From assembly GCF_029016285.1 (NCBI RefSeq), contig NZ_CP091975.1:3224001-3288000 (forward strand): DNA of 64,000 nucleotides, given 5' to 3'. The notes under the pieces are model-generated. The model did no database searches and was not told the DNA's origin. It saw nothing but the letters and a program-made list of their open reading frames with translations. This DNA comes from Vibrio sp. DW001 (GTDB lineage Bacteria > Pseudomonadota > Gammaproteobacteria > Enterobacterales > Vibrionaceae). Positions 21,050-31,246 of the stretch are shown piece after piece; within the stretch, counting starts at the first letter, position 1; each line of letters begins with the position of its first letter. Both the position numbers and the translations under genes were made by a program.

Positions 21050-22273
21050 TTGCAAACCTATCTTGTTGGCGGAGCCGTGCGTGACAAACTACTCGACATT
21101 CCCAATTACGATAACGACTGGGTTGTCGTCGGTTCTACCGTGGAGCAGATGCTCTCTCTTGGCTTTCAGGCCGTAGGTAAAGACTTTCCTGTTTACCTGC
21201 ACCCTAAAACTAAAGAAGAGTACGCATTAGCACGGACAGAGCGCAAATCAGGTCATGGATATACAGGTTTTCAATGCCACTTTTCTCCTGATGTATCATT
21301 AGAAGAAGATCTTACCCGACGGGATCTTACCATCAATGCAATCGCACAAGATGAGTTCGGTGTCATCATTGACCCATACGGTGGTCAGGATGATCTCAAT
21401 TCTCGTATTCTTCGTCATGTATCCGACGCATTCATCGAAGATCCATTGCGAGTGCTACGTGTCGCCCGATTTGCAGCAAAACTCGCGCCTTTAGGTTTTA
21501 CCATTGCGCCTGAAACCATACAACTCATGAAAAGTATGGTTGATTCAGATGAGCTAAAGCATCTTACGCCTGAAAGAGTATGGCAAGAATGGCATAAATC
21601 ATTAAAAACTGAGCGACCTGATATTTTTCTCTCCGTGCTAAAAGAATGCGGAGCGCTTAAGGTTATCATTCCTGAGATTGACCAGCTATTTGGTGTCCCT
21701 CAACCAGAAAAATGGCATCCGGAGATAGACACAGGTGTCCACACGCTCATGGTGGTAAAACAAGCCGCTCTGCTCACGAGTTCTACTGTTGTTCGCTTTG
21801 CCGCTCAAGTCCACGACCTTGGCAAAGGGGTAACACCAGAATCTGAGTGGCCTAGCCACAAAATGCATGCTCACACAGGGCTAGCCATCATTAAGGCGCT
21901 ATGCCATCGGGTAAAAGTGCCTAACGAATACAAAGAGATCGCCCTTGCTGTTTGCGCCCAGCATTCCAATGTACATAGAGCAAATGAACTTAAGCCTGCC
22001 ACTTTCTTAAAGATACTGAATAAACTAGATGTTTGGCGTAAACCAGACAAACTCAACCTAGTATTGCTCGCATGCGCTGCCGATCACAGAGGAAGGAAAG
22101 ATCACGAAGACTTACCGTACCCACAACGGTCGATCTTTGAAGATGCTTATAAAAGCGCATTATCCGTTGATGTACAAAATGTCATTAAAGATGGCTTTGA
22201 AGGGCAACATATCCGTGAGGAACTCGACAAGAGACGAATAGAAGCGATTGCGTTTTCTCGACAACGCGAGTGA
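21050..22273 (+). CDS. cca: CCA-adding tRNA nucleotidyltransferase with HD domain
   Basis: 407 residues, start codon TTG at 21050 with an AAGGAG site 6 nt upstream. It adds or repairs the 3' CCA of tRNAs. Visible motifs are YLVGGAVRDKLL, the DxD-like pair in NYDNDWVVVGS, RRDLTINAIAQD, the flexible-loop region EDPLRVLRVARFAAKL, and the C-terminal HD phosphohydrolase motif VHDLGKG, as in E. coli Cca. Confidence 0.95.
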   Translation: MQTYLVGGAVRDKLLDIPNYDNDWVVVGSTVEQMLSLGFQAVGKDFPVYLHPKTKEEYALARTERKSGHGYTGFQCHFSPDVSLEEDLTRRDLTINAIAQDEFGVIIDPYGGQDDLNSRILRHVSDAFIEDPLRVLRVARFAAKLAPLGFTIAPETIQLMKSMVDSDELKHLTPERVWQEWHKSLKTERPDIFLSVLKECGALKVIIPEIDQLFGVPQPEKWHPEIDTGVHTLMVVKQAALLTSSTVVRFAAQVHDLGKGVTPESEWPSHKMHAHTGLAIIKALCHRVKVPNEYKEIALAVCAQHSNVHRANELKPATFLKILNKLDVWRKPDKLNLVLLACAADHRGRKDHEDLPYPQRSIFEDAYKSALSVDVQNVIKDGFEGQHIREELDKRRIEAIAFSRQRE

Positions 22274-22386
22274 TAGGTAATCCCTCATCGCAAGAGCTTA
22301 TTTCTGTATTATCGTCGGATGTCTTCGATCCCCACTTTCGTGGGGACGTCCGGACGTAATTAGAATTAGCACCAAAGATAATTGAA

Positions 22387-23193
22387 CTAAGAACCAAAAA
22401 TCAAGAACCCAAACAGACCAAAACCAAGTATCAATCTATAGATAACAAACGGCAACATCCCCATCTTGGAGATAAGCTTCAAGAAGAAGAAAATACAGAT
22501 GTACGCGCTGATAAACGAGGTCATTATTCCAGTCATTAAATAGCCAAAATGCACTGGCTCCGCGCTTGTTACTAACTTAAGTCCTAAATATCCACCTGCG
22601 AGCATAATGATGGGGATAGACATCAAGAAAGAAAAACGCGCAGCGGCTTCACGAGTAAAACCCAAATAAAGTGCCGCCGTAATCGTCGCACCAGATCGTG
22701 ATGTTCCGGGGATAAGAGCTAAGGCTTGCGCAATACCAATCATCAATGACTTTTTACCGTCAGCCTGATATTCGTCATCTTTCAATCGCGCATTGTTATC
22801 AACCCACCATAGCAACAACGCAAAAACCACGGTTGTTGTCGCGATAATCCAAGGACTTCTTAAATACAACTCAATAATATCTTTGATAAAGAAACCCAAA
22901 ATACAGGCTGGAATAGTCGCAAGTATCAGCATCCAAGCTAATTTACTCTCTTTCGAGCGTTCACCCTTGAATATCGATCCAATTAAAGCAGTTAAAAGGA
23001 TCATGACTTCATTTCTAAAATAGATCATCACCGCGGCAAGAGTGCCTACATGCACGGCAACATCAAACGCTAAACCTTGATCATCCCAACCAAATATTGC
23101 AGACGGTAAAATTAGGTGAGCAGAACTAGATATAGGGAGAAACTCGGTAAAACCTTGAACCAAGGCAAGTATAAATGCTTCAAAATACGTCAT
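22387..23193 (-). CDS. uppP: Undecaprenyl-diphosphate phosphatase
   Basis: 268 residues with about eight membrane helices. It regenerates the lipid carrier for cell-wall synthesis and underlies basal bacitracin resistance. Family motifs are [18 protein letters not shown] near the N-terminus and [18 protein letters not shown]. The start at 23193 (MTYFEAF) gives the usual vibrio length; the ATG at 23214 would overlap folK. It follows folB-folK on the same strand. Confidence 0.92.
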   Translation of the reverse strand: MTYFEAFILALVQGFTEFLPISSSAHLILPSAIFGWDDQGLAFDVAVHVGTLAAVMIYFRNEVMILLTALIGSIFKGERSKESKLAWMLILATIPACILGFFIKDIIELYLRSPWIIATTTVVFALLLWWVDNNARLKDDEYQADGKKSLMIGIAQALALIPGTSRSGATITAALYLGFTREAAARFSFLMSIPIIMLAGGYLGLKLVTSAEPVHFGYLMTGIMTSFISAYICIFFFLKLISKMGMLPFVIYRLILGFGLFGFLIFGS

Positions 23194-23203
23194 TACAATT
23201 CCA

Positions 23204-23686
23204 TTAATAAACAAAATCCACTTTCGTTAGGGATTCTAGGTGATCCATTATCTGCCAAATCTCTTTCACTCTTCTTCCGTCATTAGGGATAACCAATTCA
23301 GGTACAAGATCGAACAGAGGCTGAATGACAAATGGATATTTAAAAATATCGTCTCGGGGTACCGTCGGAGAGTGTGGTGAGATTTCATCACCAAACAGTA
23401 AGATATCGAGATCTAGGTTTCTATCTTGACACTTTTTAGCGTCTTCAGGACGGCCCCACTTTAGCTCTATTTTACGAAGTTCGTGTGAAAAATCCGTCAA
23501 TTTTTTATGCGTAGAAAGCTCTACAACAAAATTATAGAACGAACTGCTATCAAAACCGACAGGCGCACATTCATAAATGGGCGAGACCTTTCTTTGATTA
23601 TCCAACAAAAAAAGTTCATTAATCGCAGCATGAGTGTGCCTTATTCTCTCTACGTTAGTACCAACGCCAACATAAACTATTGTCAT
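23204..23686 (-). CDS. folK: 2-amino-4-hydroxy-6-hydroxymethyldihydropteridine pyrophosphokinase
   Basis: 160-residue HPPK of folate synthesis. The conserved [13 protein letters not shown] segment carries the two metal-binding Asp residues, and [15 protein letters not shown] precedes it. The N-terminus reads [13 protein letters not shown] where many homologues have GSNLG, so this is a somewhat divergent form. Its ATG overlaps the folB stop (TGATG). Confidence 0.88.
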   Translation of the reverse strand: MTIVYVGVGTNVERIRHTHAAINELFLLDNQRKVSPIYECAPVGFDSSSFYNFVVELSTHKKLTDFSHELRKIELKWGRPEDAKKCQDRNLDLDILLFGDEISPHSPTVPRDDIFKYPFVIQPLFDLVPELVIPNDGRRVKEIWQIMDHLESLTKVDFVY

Positions 23687-24051
23687 CAGGTGTTTCTACT
23701 GCCTCTTTCAATCACTACACCTACACCTGCGGCTTGAGGAATGGCACCGGGTTTGGTCAAACGAATGTGAATCCAAGGTACATTAAACTGAGTCATAATT
23801 AATTCGGCTATCTCTTCTGCAACACGCTCAACCAACAAAAACTGACCATTCTCTATATGTTCGATTACCGCTTTGCTTACCTTGGCATAATCCAATGCGT
23901 CTTCAACATCATCACTTTTTCCTGCCGGTTTATTATCATGAGCCATTTCAATATCAAGGACCAGTTTCTGTTTGATCTCTTGTTCCCAGTCATACACGCC
24001 AATCGTGGTGATGACTTCAAGTTTTTCAATAAACACTTTATCAACTGACAT
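23686..24051 (-). CDS. folB: Dihydroneopterin aldolase
   Basis: 121 residues of the FolB tunnel fold, the folate step preceding FolK. Recognisable parts are VFIEKLEVITTIGVYDWEQE (with the substrate-binding Glu after GVYDWE), DYAKVSKAVIEHIE, LVERVAEEIA and the C-terminal LTKPGAIPQA. It is first in the folB-folK-uppP run. Confidence 0.93.
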   Translation of the reverse strand: MSVDKVFIEKLEVITTIGVYDWEQEIKQKLVLDIEMAHDNKPAGKSDDVEDALDYAKVSKAVIEHIENGQFLLVERVAEEIAELIMTQFNVPWIHIRLTKPGAIPQAAGVGVVIERGSRNT

Positions 24052-24413
24052 TTTCTATCCTTTAAGATAGTAAGGCAAATCACCGACGTGCCTTACATTA
24101 CAATAATTCTGGTCACCGATTGGTCGTATCTCACAGGTGCCATTACGCTACGAAATAGTTCAGATGCAAATAGTTTACATGACTAAAAGTACGTAGCGAA
24201 GCATGGAACCTTTATTTACGCCATTTTCCTGTACTTTAGTTCACTCACTTCCCACACCGTTTCGTTCGCAAAATTGAACAAACATGACAACTTGTCAAGA
24301 GGTCGGATACCAAAGAGAGCAAAAACAAAGTATTATTTTCAAACGAGCTATACTAGATGCTCGAAAGAAGAAAATACCAGTTCGATTCTCACGTTTAGCT
24401 ATTAAGGACACCT
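24052..24413. other. Gene-free divergent region between folB and plsY
   Basis: 362 bp with no supported gene. A 62-codon plus-strand frame (24284-24472) overlaps plsY and looks random. A TATACT hexamer at about 24349 could be the plsY -10 box, but I cannot pair it with a good -35. Confidence 0.5.
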
Positions 24414-25004
24414 ATGACACCATTAGCGCTTGGAATGATCATCTTTGCCTATCTGCTAGGATCCATATCTAGTGCGGTGTTGATTTGTCGACTGCTTAAA
24501 TTACCCGACCCAAGAGAAAATGGTTCAAAGAACCCCGGCGCAACCAATGTATTAAGAATTGGCGGAAAACCAGCCGCAATAACGGTATTGCTACTTGATA
24601 TGTTAAAGGGCACCATTCCAGTCTGGATGAGTTATTATCTCACTGTTGAACCTCTGTATCTTGGTCTAATAGGCATTGCAGCATGTTTAGGCCACATCTA
24701 TCCTATCTTTTTCCATTTTAGAGGCGGCAAAGGTGTTGCTACTGCAATTGGTGCCATAGCACCGATAGGCTGGGGATTAACGGGGTTATTAGGTGTTACA
24801 TGGCTGGTCGCTGCGATTATAACAAGGTATTCATCCCTTGCGGCCATTATCACCGCGTTGCTAGCCCCCTTCTATGCTTGGATATTTAAACCACTCTATA
24901 CGCTTCCTGTTGCGATGCTATGTTGTCTGATATTGCTCCGACACTACGATAACATCCGCCGCCTTATTGATGGTACAGAGCCAAAGATTGGCTCTGCGTC
25001 TTAA
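24414..25004 (+). CDS. plsY: Acyl-phosphate glycerol-3-phosphate acyltransferase
   Basis: 196 residues, integral membrane. It makes lysophosphatidate from glycerol-3-phosphate and acyl-phosphate. The three PlsY motifs are seen: GSISSA in the first helix, [18 protein letters not shown], and [20 protein letters not shown]. It is divergent from folB, as in E. coli (ygiH/folB). Confidence 0.95.
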   Translation: MTPLALGMIIFAYLLGSISSAVLICRLLKLPDPRENGSKNPGATNVLRIGGKPAAITVLLLDMLKGTIPVWMSYYLTVEPLYLGLIGIAACLGHIYPIFFHFRGGKGVATAIGAIAPIGWGLTGLLGVTWLVAAIITRYSSLAAIITALLAPFYAWIFKPLYTLPVAMLCCLILLRHYDNIRRLIDGTEPKIGSAS

Positions 25005-25059
25005 ATCTTTGAAATCGATTCTTTTTCAAACAGGCTAATGTGCGCTAACGAAGCGAAAA

Positions 25060-26082
25060 CTAATACGACTTGATAGGTGATAGTTGATCAATTGGCCAAC
25101 GAGGTTGAGCTTTAACCGATAAATCTGAGGATTCATTGTTTTTTAGCCTCTGCATACCAGCATAAGCAATCATCGCTCCATTATCGGTACAAAATTCAGT
25201 TCTTGGGTAGTAAACTTCCCCGCCTATTTTTTTAGCTAAACCTTCTAAATCCGCTCTTAACTGTTTGTTAGCGCTGACTCCTCCAGCAATCACGATGCGC
25301 TTCATTCCCGTTTGCTCTAATGCTCGTTTACATTTAATCACTAAGGTTGCACAGACCGCTTCTTGAAATGCGTAAGCAATATCTGCTCGGGTTTGGTCAT
25401 CACTGTCATTCGCCGCGATGGTGTTAGCTGCAAAAGTCTTCAAGCCAGAAAAACTCATATCCAAACCGGGGCGATTCGTCATCGGTCTAGGGAATTTAAA
25501 GCGACCCTGAGTGCCTTTTTCCGCCAAACGAGAGAGAAGTGGTCCACCTGGATAATCCAACCCCATCAATTTAGCCGTTTTATCAAAAGCTTCTCCCGCA
25601 GCATCATCTATCGATTCACCCAATATTTGATAATCACCAATGGCTTTCACTTCCACAATCATAGTGTGACCACCAGAGACCAGCAGAGCAATGAATGGGA
25701 ATGGTGGTGGTGTCTCTTCTAACATAGGAGCAAGAAGGTGACCTTCCATATGGTGTACAGGAATCGCTGGCACATCCCACGCATAAGCGAGACTGCGGCC
25801 AATGGTCGCACCAACTAAAATAGCGCCAACCAGACCCGGTCCGGCAGTATAGGCAATACCATCGATATCTTTCTCAGATAAGTTGGCTTCTTTCATCGCC
25901 TCTTTAATTAGAGGAATTGTTTTCTTTACATGGTCTCTTGAGGCTAACTCTGGTACTACACCGCCATAATCGGCATGCAGCTTTACTTGGCTATATAATT
26001 GATGTGAAAGTAATCCTTTCTCGTCATCATAAATAGCGACGCCTGTTTCATCACAGGAGGTTTCAATACCTAAAATACGCAT
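25060..26082 (-). CDS. tsaD: tRNA t6A37 threonylcarbamoyltransferase TsaD
   Basis: 340 residues. It transfers threonylcarbamoyl to A37 of ANN-decoding tRNAs with TsaB and TsaE. The start [16 protein letters not shown] (ATG at 26082) is the family N-terminus; the longer open frame to 26337 is not. Iron ligands are in HMEGHLLAP (HxxxH), and the ASKHA signatures LVSGGHTM and [10 protein letters not shown] are present. It is divergent from rpsU, the usual gammaproteobacterial arrangement. Confidence 0.95.
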   Translation of the reverse strand: MRILGIETSCDETGVAIYDDEKGLLSHQLYSQVKLHADYGGVVPELASRDHVKKTIPLIKEAMKEANLSEKDIDGIAYTAGPGLVGAILVGATIGRSLAYAWDVPAIPVHHMEGHLLAPMLEETPPPFPFIALLVSGGHTMIVEVKAIGDYQILGESIDDAAGEAFDKTAKLMGLDYPGGPLLSRLAEKGTQGRFKFPRPMTNRPGLDMSFSGLKTFAANTIAANDSDDQTRADIAYAFQEAVCATLVIKCKRALEQTGMKRIVIAGGVSANKQLRADLEGLAKKIGGEVYYPRTEFCTDNGAMIAYAGMQRLKNNESSDLSVKAQPRWPIDQLSPIKSY

Positions 26083-26278
26083 GTTTTTCTCATAGAAATC
26101 GGAAATTGATGCAATATTACCTAATCTAAGAAAATTTGACCACGATAATACTTTACAAAGGGGCAGTGATCGGATTAAAATTCCGCACCATTTTTGATCT
26201 AACTGATTAGTGACCAATCGACTAAGATTTGAGTCCAAAGAATCAGTATTAACGAATAACCCCTGAGGTGAAAGGCAT

Positions 26279-26494
26279 ATGCCAATAGTTAAAGTACGTG
26301 AAAACGAACCGTTCGACGTTGCATTACGTCGTTTCAAACGCTCTTGCGAAAAAGCAGGTATTCTTTCAGAAGTGCGTCGTCGTGAGCATTATGAAAAACC
26401 TACTACAGTTCGCAAACGCGCTAAAGCAGCAGCTCAAAAGCGTCATGCTAAGAAGCTAGCTCGCGAAAACGCTCGTCGCGTACGTCTGTACTAA
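26279..26494 (+). CDS. rpsU: 30S ribosomal protein S21
   Basis: 71 residues, strongly basic, starting [20 protein letters not shown] with a C-terminal Arg/Lys-rich helix. It is identical in length to E. coli S21 and is the first gene of the macromolecular-synthesis operon. Confidence 0.98.
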   Translation: MPIVKVRENEPFDVALRRFKRSCEKAGILSEVRRREHYEKPTTVRKRAKAAAQKRHAKKLARENARRVRLY

Positions 26495-26522
26495 TAACTG
26501 AGTCCCAAAAAGGAATCTAGTT

Positions 26523-26966
26523 ATGGCTCTTATTGAACAACTCAAAGAAGAGCAGAAAATTGCGATGAAAGCCAAGGATAAATTACGCCTTGGCACTATT
26601 CGTTTAGCCTTATCAGCAATTAAACAACGTGAAGTTGACGAGCGGATCACTCTGACCGACGACGATATCGTAGTAATAATGACTAAGATGGTTAAACAAC
26701 GTCGCGATTCTGTATCGCAATTTGAAGCAGCAGGTCGTCAAGACTTAGCTGATGCTGAGAAAGCAGAAATTATTGTACTTGGGGATTTCATGCCTCAACC
26801 GTTGTCAGAAGAAGAAGTATCAGCACTTGTTGAAAGTGCTATTGCCGAATCTGGTGCTGCGGGCATGCAAGACATGGGTAAAGTAATGGGTGTACTTAAG
26901 CCGCAAATTCAAGGGCGAGCAGACATGGGTAAAGTAAGCGGTTTAGTTCGTTCTAAATTGGCTTAA
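26523..26966 (+). CDS. yqeY: GatB/YqeY domain protein
   Basis: 147 residues of the YqeY family, related to the tail domain of the GatB amidotransferase subunit. Motifs are LRLGTIRLALSAIKQREVDER, ILGDFMPQ-like segment VLGDFMPQPLSEEEV, and MGKVMGVLKPQIQGRADMGKVSGLV. It lies between rpsU (28 bp gap) and dnaG, a placement common in vibrios and pseudomonads. Its exact role is unknown. Confidence 0.9.
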   Translation: MALIEQLKEEQKIAMKAKDKLRLGTIRLALSAIKQREVDERITLTDDDIVVIMTKMVKQRRDSVSQFEAAGRQDLADAEKAEIIVLGDFMPQPLSEEEVSALVESAIAESGAAGMQDMGKVMGVLKPQIQGRADMGKVSGLVRSKLA

Positions 26967-26981
26967 ATCCCAAATCAATTT

Positions 26982-27019
26982 AACAAGCCGTGTTATTCTT
27001 CTAGAATGCACGGCTTGTT
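26982..27019 (+). terminator. Hairpin between yqeY and dnaG (partial terminator)
   Basis: 11-bp perfect stem AACAAGCCGTG / CACGGCTTGTT with a 16-nt loop and a short T-run. It is in the place where E. coli has an internal terminator that lowers dnaG expression relative to rpsU. Confidence 0.75.
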
Positions 27020-27064
27020 TGTATCTGCACGTCATTGTACTAAATTTATAAACAGTAAGGTTTT

Positions 27065-28813
27065 ATGGCAGGACATATCCCACGACACTTTATAGATGAT
27101 CTACTTGCTAGAGTGGATATCGTTGATATTGTCGATTCCCGCGTAAAACTTAAAAAGAAAGGCAAAAACTACGGTGCTTGCTGCCCTTTTCACAATGAAA
27201 AAACCCCCTCTTTCTCCGTAAGCCAAGAAAAACAGTTCTATCACTGCTTCGGTTGTGGTGTACATGGTAATTCCATCGACTTTGTCATGGAGTTTGACCG
27301 GTTAGACTTTGTTGAAGCGATAGATGAAATTGCCTCTGGCTTAGGCCTAGAAGTTCCAAGGGAACAGAGAAGTGGCGAACAATTTAGCAATACTCCTCGT
27401 GCCAATTCGCAAGAAAAGCGCGACCTCTACGATTTGATGGGGAGCATCGCTCAGTTTTATCGCTCACAACTCAAGGTCTCGTCGAACAAGCACGCTATCG
27501 ACTACCTTAAGGACCGAGGTCTTTCTGGGGAAATCGTACAAAAATTCGGTATTGGGTTTGTAGCCGATGAGTGGGACGCTGTACGCAAAAACTTTGGTCA
27601 GCAAAAGTTAACACAAGACATGCTAGTAACTGGTGGCATGCTTATCGAAAACGATAAAGGTAACCGTTATGATCGCTTTCGTGGCCGCGTTATGTTTCCT
27701 ATCCACGATAGACGAGGACGCGTTATTGGCTTTGGCGGTCGAGTCATCGGCGACGGAACACCGAAATACCTAAACTCGCCTGAAACGCCTATTTTTCATA
27801 AAGGTAAAGAGCTTTACGGCCTTTATGAAGTACTGCAAGCCTACAGAGAGCCAACACAAATTCTGGTTGTAGAAGGCTATATGGATGTTGTCGCGTTAGC
27901 GCAATATGGTGTTGACTACTCGGTGGCATCATTGGGAACATCAACAACGGGCGATCATCTACAACTACTGTTTAGACAAACCAACACGGTCGTCTGCTGT
28001 TATGACGGGGACCGAGCAGGTAAAGAGGCCGCATGGCGCGCACTTGAAAATGCACTCGGATATCTAAAGAGTGGCAACATTCTTAAGTTCTTATTTTTAC
28101 CTGATGGGGATGACCCAGACAGCTTTATACGAACACATGGTAAAGAAGCATTTGAAGAGAAAGTGACGAATGCGACACCATTGTCTGAATATTTGTTTAA
28201 AAACCTGACCGATCAGGTTCAAGTCGGTAGTGATGAAGGTAAAGCGGCACTTTCTGCGCTTGCTGTGCCACTTATCGAAAAAATACCTGACGAACACCTA
28301 CAAGCTCAGCTTTTAAAAATCCTAGGACAAAAGACTGGAATTTTCTTAGAGCACCAGTTCAATACAAAGAAAACCGTAAAAAATGAGACAAAAGCACCAC
28401 AAAAGATAGCAAAAACACCAATGCGCGTAGTTATTGCGCTCTTAGTTCAAAATCCAAGCTATATTGAATATGCGCCGGATTTAACAAGTGTTCGAGAAAT
28501 AGCCGTTCCAGGATTAGGTTTATTGATAGAAGTGCTTGATAAATGCCGAACAAATCCCCATATAACCACTGGTCAGCTAATAGAGCATTGGCGTAACCAT
28601 AAAAATGAAACAATGTTGTCGCGTCTGGCCAGCTGGGATATCCCACTGGGAAAAGATGAAGATAATGAACATGATGTATTCATGGATTCACTGGATAAAA
28701 TTTTAGTCCAGTGTATCGACAAACAGATCGAAGTTTTACAGGCTAGAGCAAGAAGTGTCGGCTTATCAGCCGAAGAAAAAAGGGAGCTTCAAGATTTGAT
28801 CTTAGGAGCGTAA
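27065..28813 (+). CDS. dnaG: DNA primase
   Basis: 582 residues, like E. coli (581). An N-terminal CHC2 zinc finger (CCPFHNEKTPSFSVS and YHCFGCG) is followed by the RNA-polymerase core with TOPRIM motifs (VVEGYMDVVALAQ, CYDGDRAGKEAA, LPDGDDPDSFI) and a helical DnaB-binding C-terminus. It synthesises RNA primers at the replication fork. Confidence 0.97.
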   Translation: MAGHIPRHFIDDLLARVDIVDIVDSRVKLKKKGKNYGACCPFHNEKTPSFSVSQEKQFYHCFGCGVHGNSIDFVMEFDRLDFVEAIDEIASGLGLEVPREQRSGEQFSNTPRANSQEKRDLYDLMGSIAQFYRSQLKVSSNKHAIDYLKDRGLSGEIVQKFGIGFVADEWDAVRKNFGQQKLTQDMLVTGGMLIENDKGNRYDRFRGRVMFPIHDRRGRVIGFGGRVIGDGTPKYLNSPETPIFHKGKELYGLYEVLQAYREPTQILVVEGYMDVVALAQYGVDYSVASLGTSTTGDHLQLLFRQTNTVVCCYDGDRAGKEAAWRALENALGYLKSGNILKFLFLPDGDDPDSFIRTHGKEAFEEKVTNATPLSEYLFKNLTDQVQVGSDEGKAALSALAVPLIEKIPDEHLQAQLLKILGQKTGIFLEHQFNTKKTVKNETKAPQKIAKTPMRVVIALLVQNPSYIEYAPDLTSVREIAVPGLGLLIEVLDKCRTNPHITTGQLIEHWRNHKNETMLSRLASWDIPLGKDEDNEHDVFMDSLDKILVQCIDKQIEVLQARARSVGLSAEEKRELQDLILGA

Positions 28814-28908
28814 CCCAGAGTAGCCAGTAAAGATTATATTTGCTATAATTGGCGGTTTGCATTTCGCATACTTTCACCATCACACAGACCTCAAGTTGGA
28901 TATCGTCT

Positions 28909-30762
28909 ATGGATCAAAATCCGCAGTCACAGCTAAAGTTACTTGTCATTAAGGGTAAGGAACAAGGCTATCTGACGTACGCCGAAGTAAATGATCACCT
29001 ACCTGCAGAAATCGTAGATTCTGAACAGGTAGAAGATATCATTCAAATGATCAACGACATGGGTATTAAAGTCGTTGAAACTGCACCTGACGCAGATGAA
29101 ATGTCCATCAATGAAGATAATAACGTCACTGATGAAGACGCTGCTGAAGCTGCCGCTGCTGCACTCTCGAGTGTAGAAAGCGAAATTGGCCGCACTACCG
29201 ACCCAGTTCGTATGTATATGCGTGAAATGGGCACAGTAGAGCTGTTAACTCGTGAAGGCGAAATTGACATTGCTAAGCGTATTGAAGATGGTATTAACCA
29301 AGTTCAATGCTCTGTAGCAGAGTACCCAGGTACTATCTCTTATATCCTTGAACAATTTGATAAAGTTCAGGCTGAAGAGTTACGCCTAACAGACATTATC
29401 TCTGGTTTTGTAGACCCGAATGATGATGGTTCTGCTGCTCCTACCGCGACTCACATCGGCTCTGAACTTACTGGATCTAACTTAGCAGATTCAGACAAAG
29501 AAAAAGACGAAAAAAGCGACGATGATGAAGACGAGGAAGAAGAAGACACGGGTATTGACCCTGAACTTGCTTTAGAAAAATTCACTGGTCTTCGAAATAC
29601 TTATCAAGATATGCAACTCGCCATCAATGAGCATGGCCGCGATAGCAAAATAACAGCTAACGCAAAAGAAGCGCTACTTGAAGTATTTAGAGAGTTCCGT
29701 CTGATCCCTAAACAGTTTGATTACCTAGTAAATGAACTGCGTACTTCAATGGATCGTGTTCGTACACAAGAGCGTTTAATTATTCGCCAATGTGTTGAAT
29801 ACGGAAAAATGCCTAAGAAGACGTTTGTTCAAGCATTTACCGGTAACGAATCTTCTGACGCATGGCTAGATAAAGTACTTGCTTCAGAAAAACCTTATGC
29901 GGAAAAGATAAAACGCAATGAAGAAGACATTCGTCGTAGCATATATAAACTACGAGTTATCGAAAAACAAACTTCACTGCCAGTTCAAGTTATAAAAGAT
30001 ATCAGCCGTCGTATGTCAATTGGTGAAGCGAAAGCACGCCGAGCGAAGAAAGAGATGGTTGAAGCGAACTTACGTTTGGTTATTTCTATCGCGAAGAAAT
30101 ACACTAACCGTGGCCTACAATTCTTGGACCTAATCCAAGAAGGTAACATTGGCCTAATGAAAGCGGTAGATAAGTTCGAATATCGCCGTGGTTATAAGTT
30201 CTCTACTTACGCAACATGGTGGATTCGTCAGGCGATTACACGTTCTATTGCTGACCAAGCTCGTACCATCCGTATTCCGGTTCACATGATCGAAACGATC
30301 AATAAACTGAACCGCATCTCTCGCCAAATGTTGCAAGAGATGGGTCGTGAGCCGCTTCCGGAAGAGCTAGCAGAACGCATGCAAATGCCAGAAGACAAGA
30401 TCCGCAAAGTACTGAAAATCGCTAAAGAGCCAATCTCTATGGAGACACCAATCGGTGACGACGAAGATTCGCACTTAGGTGACTTTATCGAGGATACCAC
30501 TTTAGAACTTCCGCTAGATTCAGCTACTTCTGGTAGCTTGAAAGTAGCAACGAAAGATGTTCTAGCTGGCCTAACTCCTCGTGAAGCGAAAGTACTGCGT
30601 ATGCGCTTTGGTATCGACATGAACACTGACCATACCCTAGAAGAGGTTGGTAAGCAGTTCGATGTTACGCGTGAACGTATTCGTCAGATCGAAGCAAAGG
30701 CGTTACGTAAACTTCGTCACCCTAGCCGTTCAGAAACTCTGCGTAGTTTCTTAGACGAGTAA
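28909..30762 (+). CDS. rpoD: RNA polymerase primary sigma factor (sigma-70)
   Basis: 617 residues. Region 1.1 starts [19 protein letters not shown]; an acidic stretch (DDDEDEEEE) lies in the non-conserved region. Region 2 has [15 protein letters not shown], and region 4 has the -35-binding helix [20 protein letters not shown]. The in-frame start at 28849 is rejected because the family N-terminus begins at 28909. Confidence 0.98.
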   Translation: MDQNPQSQLKLLVIKGKEQGYLTYAEVNDHLPAEIVDSEQVEDIIQMINDMGIKVVETAPDADEMSINEDNNVTDEDAAEAAAAALSSVESEIGRTTDPVRMYMREMGTVELLTREGEIDIAKRIEDGINQVQCSVAEYPGTISYILEQFDKVQAEELRLTDIISGFVDPNDDGSAAPTATHIGSELTGSNLADSDKEKDEKSDDDEDEEEEDTGIDPELALEKFTGLRNTYQDMQLAINEHGRDSKITANAKEALLEVFREFRLIPKQFDYLVNELRTSMDRVRTQERLIIRQCVEYGKMPKKTFVQAFTGNESSDAWLDKVLASEKPYAEKIKRNEEDIRRSIYKLRVIEKQTSLPVQVIKDISRRMSIGEAKARRAKKEMVEANLRLVISIAKKYTNRGLQFLDLIQEGNIGLMKAVDKFEYRRGYKFSTYATWWIRQAITRSIADQARTIRIPVHMIETINKLNRISRQMLQEMGREPLPEELAERMQMPEDKIRKVLKIAKEPISMETPIGDDEDSHLGDFIEDTTLELPLDSATSGSLKVATKDVLAGLTPREAKVLRMRFGIDMNTDHTLEEVGKQFDVTRERIRQIEAKALRKLRHPSRSETLRSFLDE

Positions 30763-30780
30763 AATGACAGAAACTGATGA

Positions 30781-30807
30781 AAAGGTGAGCAGTTGCTCAT
30801 CTTTTTT
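30781..30807 (+). terminator. rpoD terminator
   Basis: 10-bp stem AAAGGTGAGC / GCTCATCTTT (one G-T pair), loop AGTT, then a T-run. Confidence 0.9.
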
Positions 30808-30904
30808 ATCAATTTCGGTCTAAGTGGATAAAAACTAAGCGCAAATGCCCTATAAAGCATCTAGACAGCATTGGTTACATCCCCTATAATCGTCAACCTA
30901 ATTC

Positions 30905-30980
30905 GGCCCCTTAGCTCAGTGGTTAGAGCGCTCGACTCATAATCGATCGGTCCGCAGTTCAAGTCTGCGAGGGGCCACCA
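30905..30980 (+). tRNA. ileX: tRNA-Ile (anticodon CAU, lysidine type)
   Basis: 76 nt including the encoded CCA. The acceptor stem GGCCCCT pairs with AGGGGCC; the D arm has TTAGCTCAGTGGTTAGAGC and the T arm GTTCAAGTC. The anticodon loop is CTCATAA. The body matches E. coli ileX/ileY rather than tRNA-Met, so the C34 should be converted to lysidine by TilS and the tRNA read AUA. It follows rpoD and precedes accessory DNA. Confidence 0.93.
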
Positions 30981-30985
30981 AATTT

Positions 30986-31024
30986 AAAGGCCTGAGAGCG
31001 TTTTTGCTTCTCAGGCCTTTTTTA
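30986..31024 (+). terminator. tRNA-Ile terminator
   Basis: Stem AAAGGCCTGAGA / TCTCAGGCCTTT around a T-rich loop, followed by T6. The remaining sequence to 31246 is AT-rich with no gene. Confidence 0.9.
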
Positions 31025-31246
31025 TTAATCTCTATTTATAGCAGATTTTTATTTATAGCAATTTATCGAATACGCCAACTATCAAACCTCTCCAAATCCA
31101 CCACACACTTGATATAAGCTCTTCAATCCGCACGGTATTCTAATACTCAACTAGTGACACACTTAACGTTTTTATATTAGTAAGTTTTCATACTCAATAT
31201 GTGGAGTATGCTAGAACTAATAATAATAAAATTAGGTACAACGTCA

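Noticed and set aside
26083..26337. N-terminal extension of tsaD
   Set aside because: It crosses the divergent promoter region and overlaps rpsU; the family N-terminus starts at 26082.
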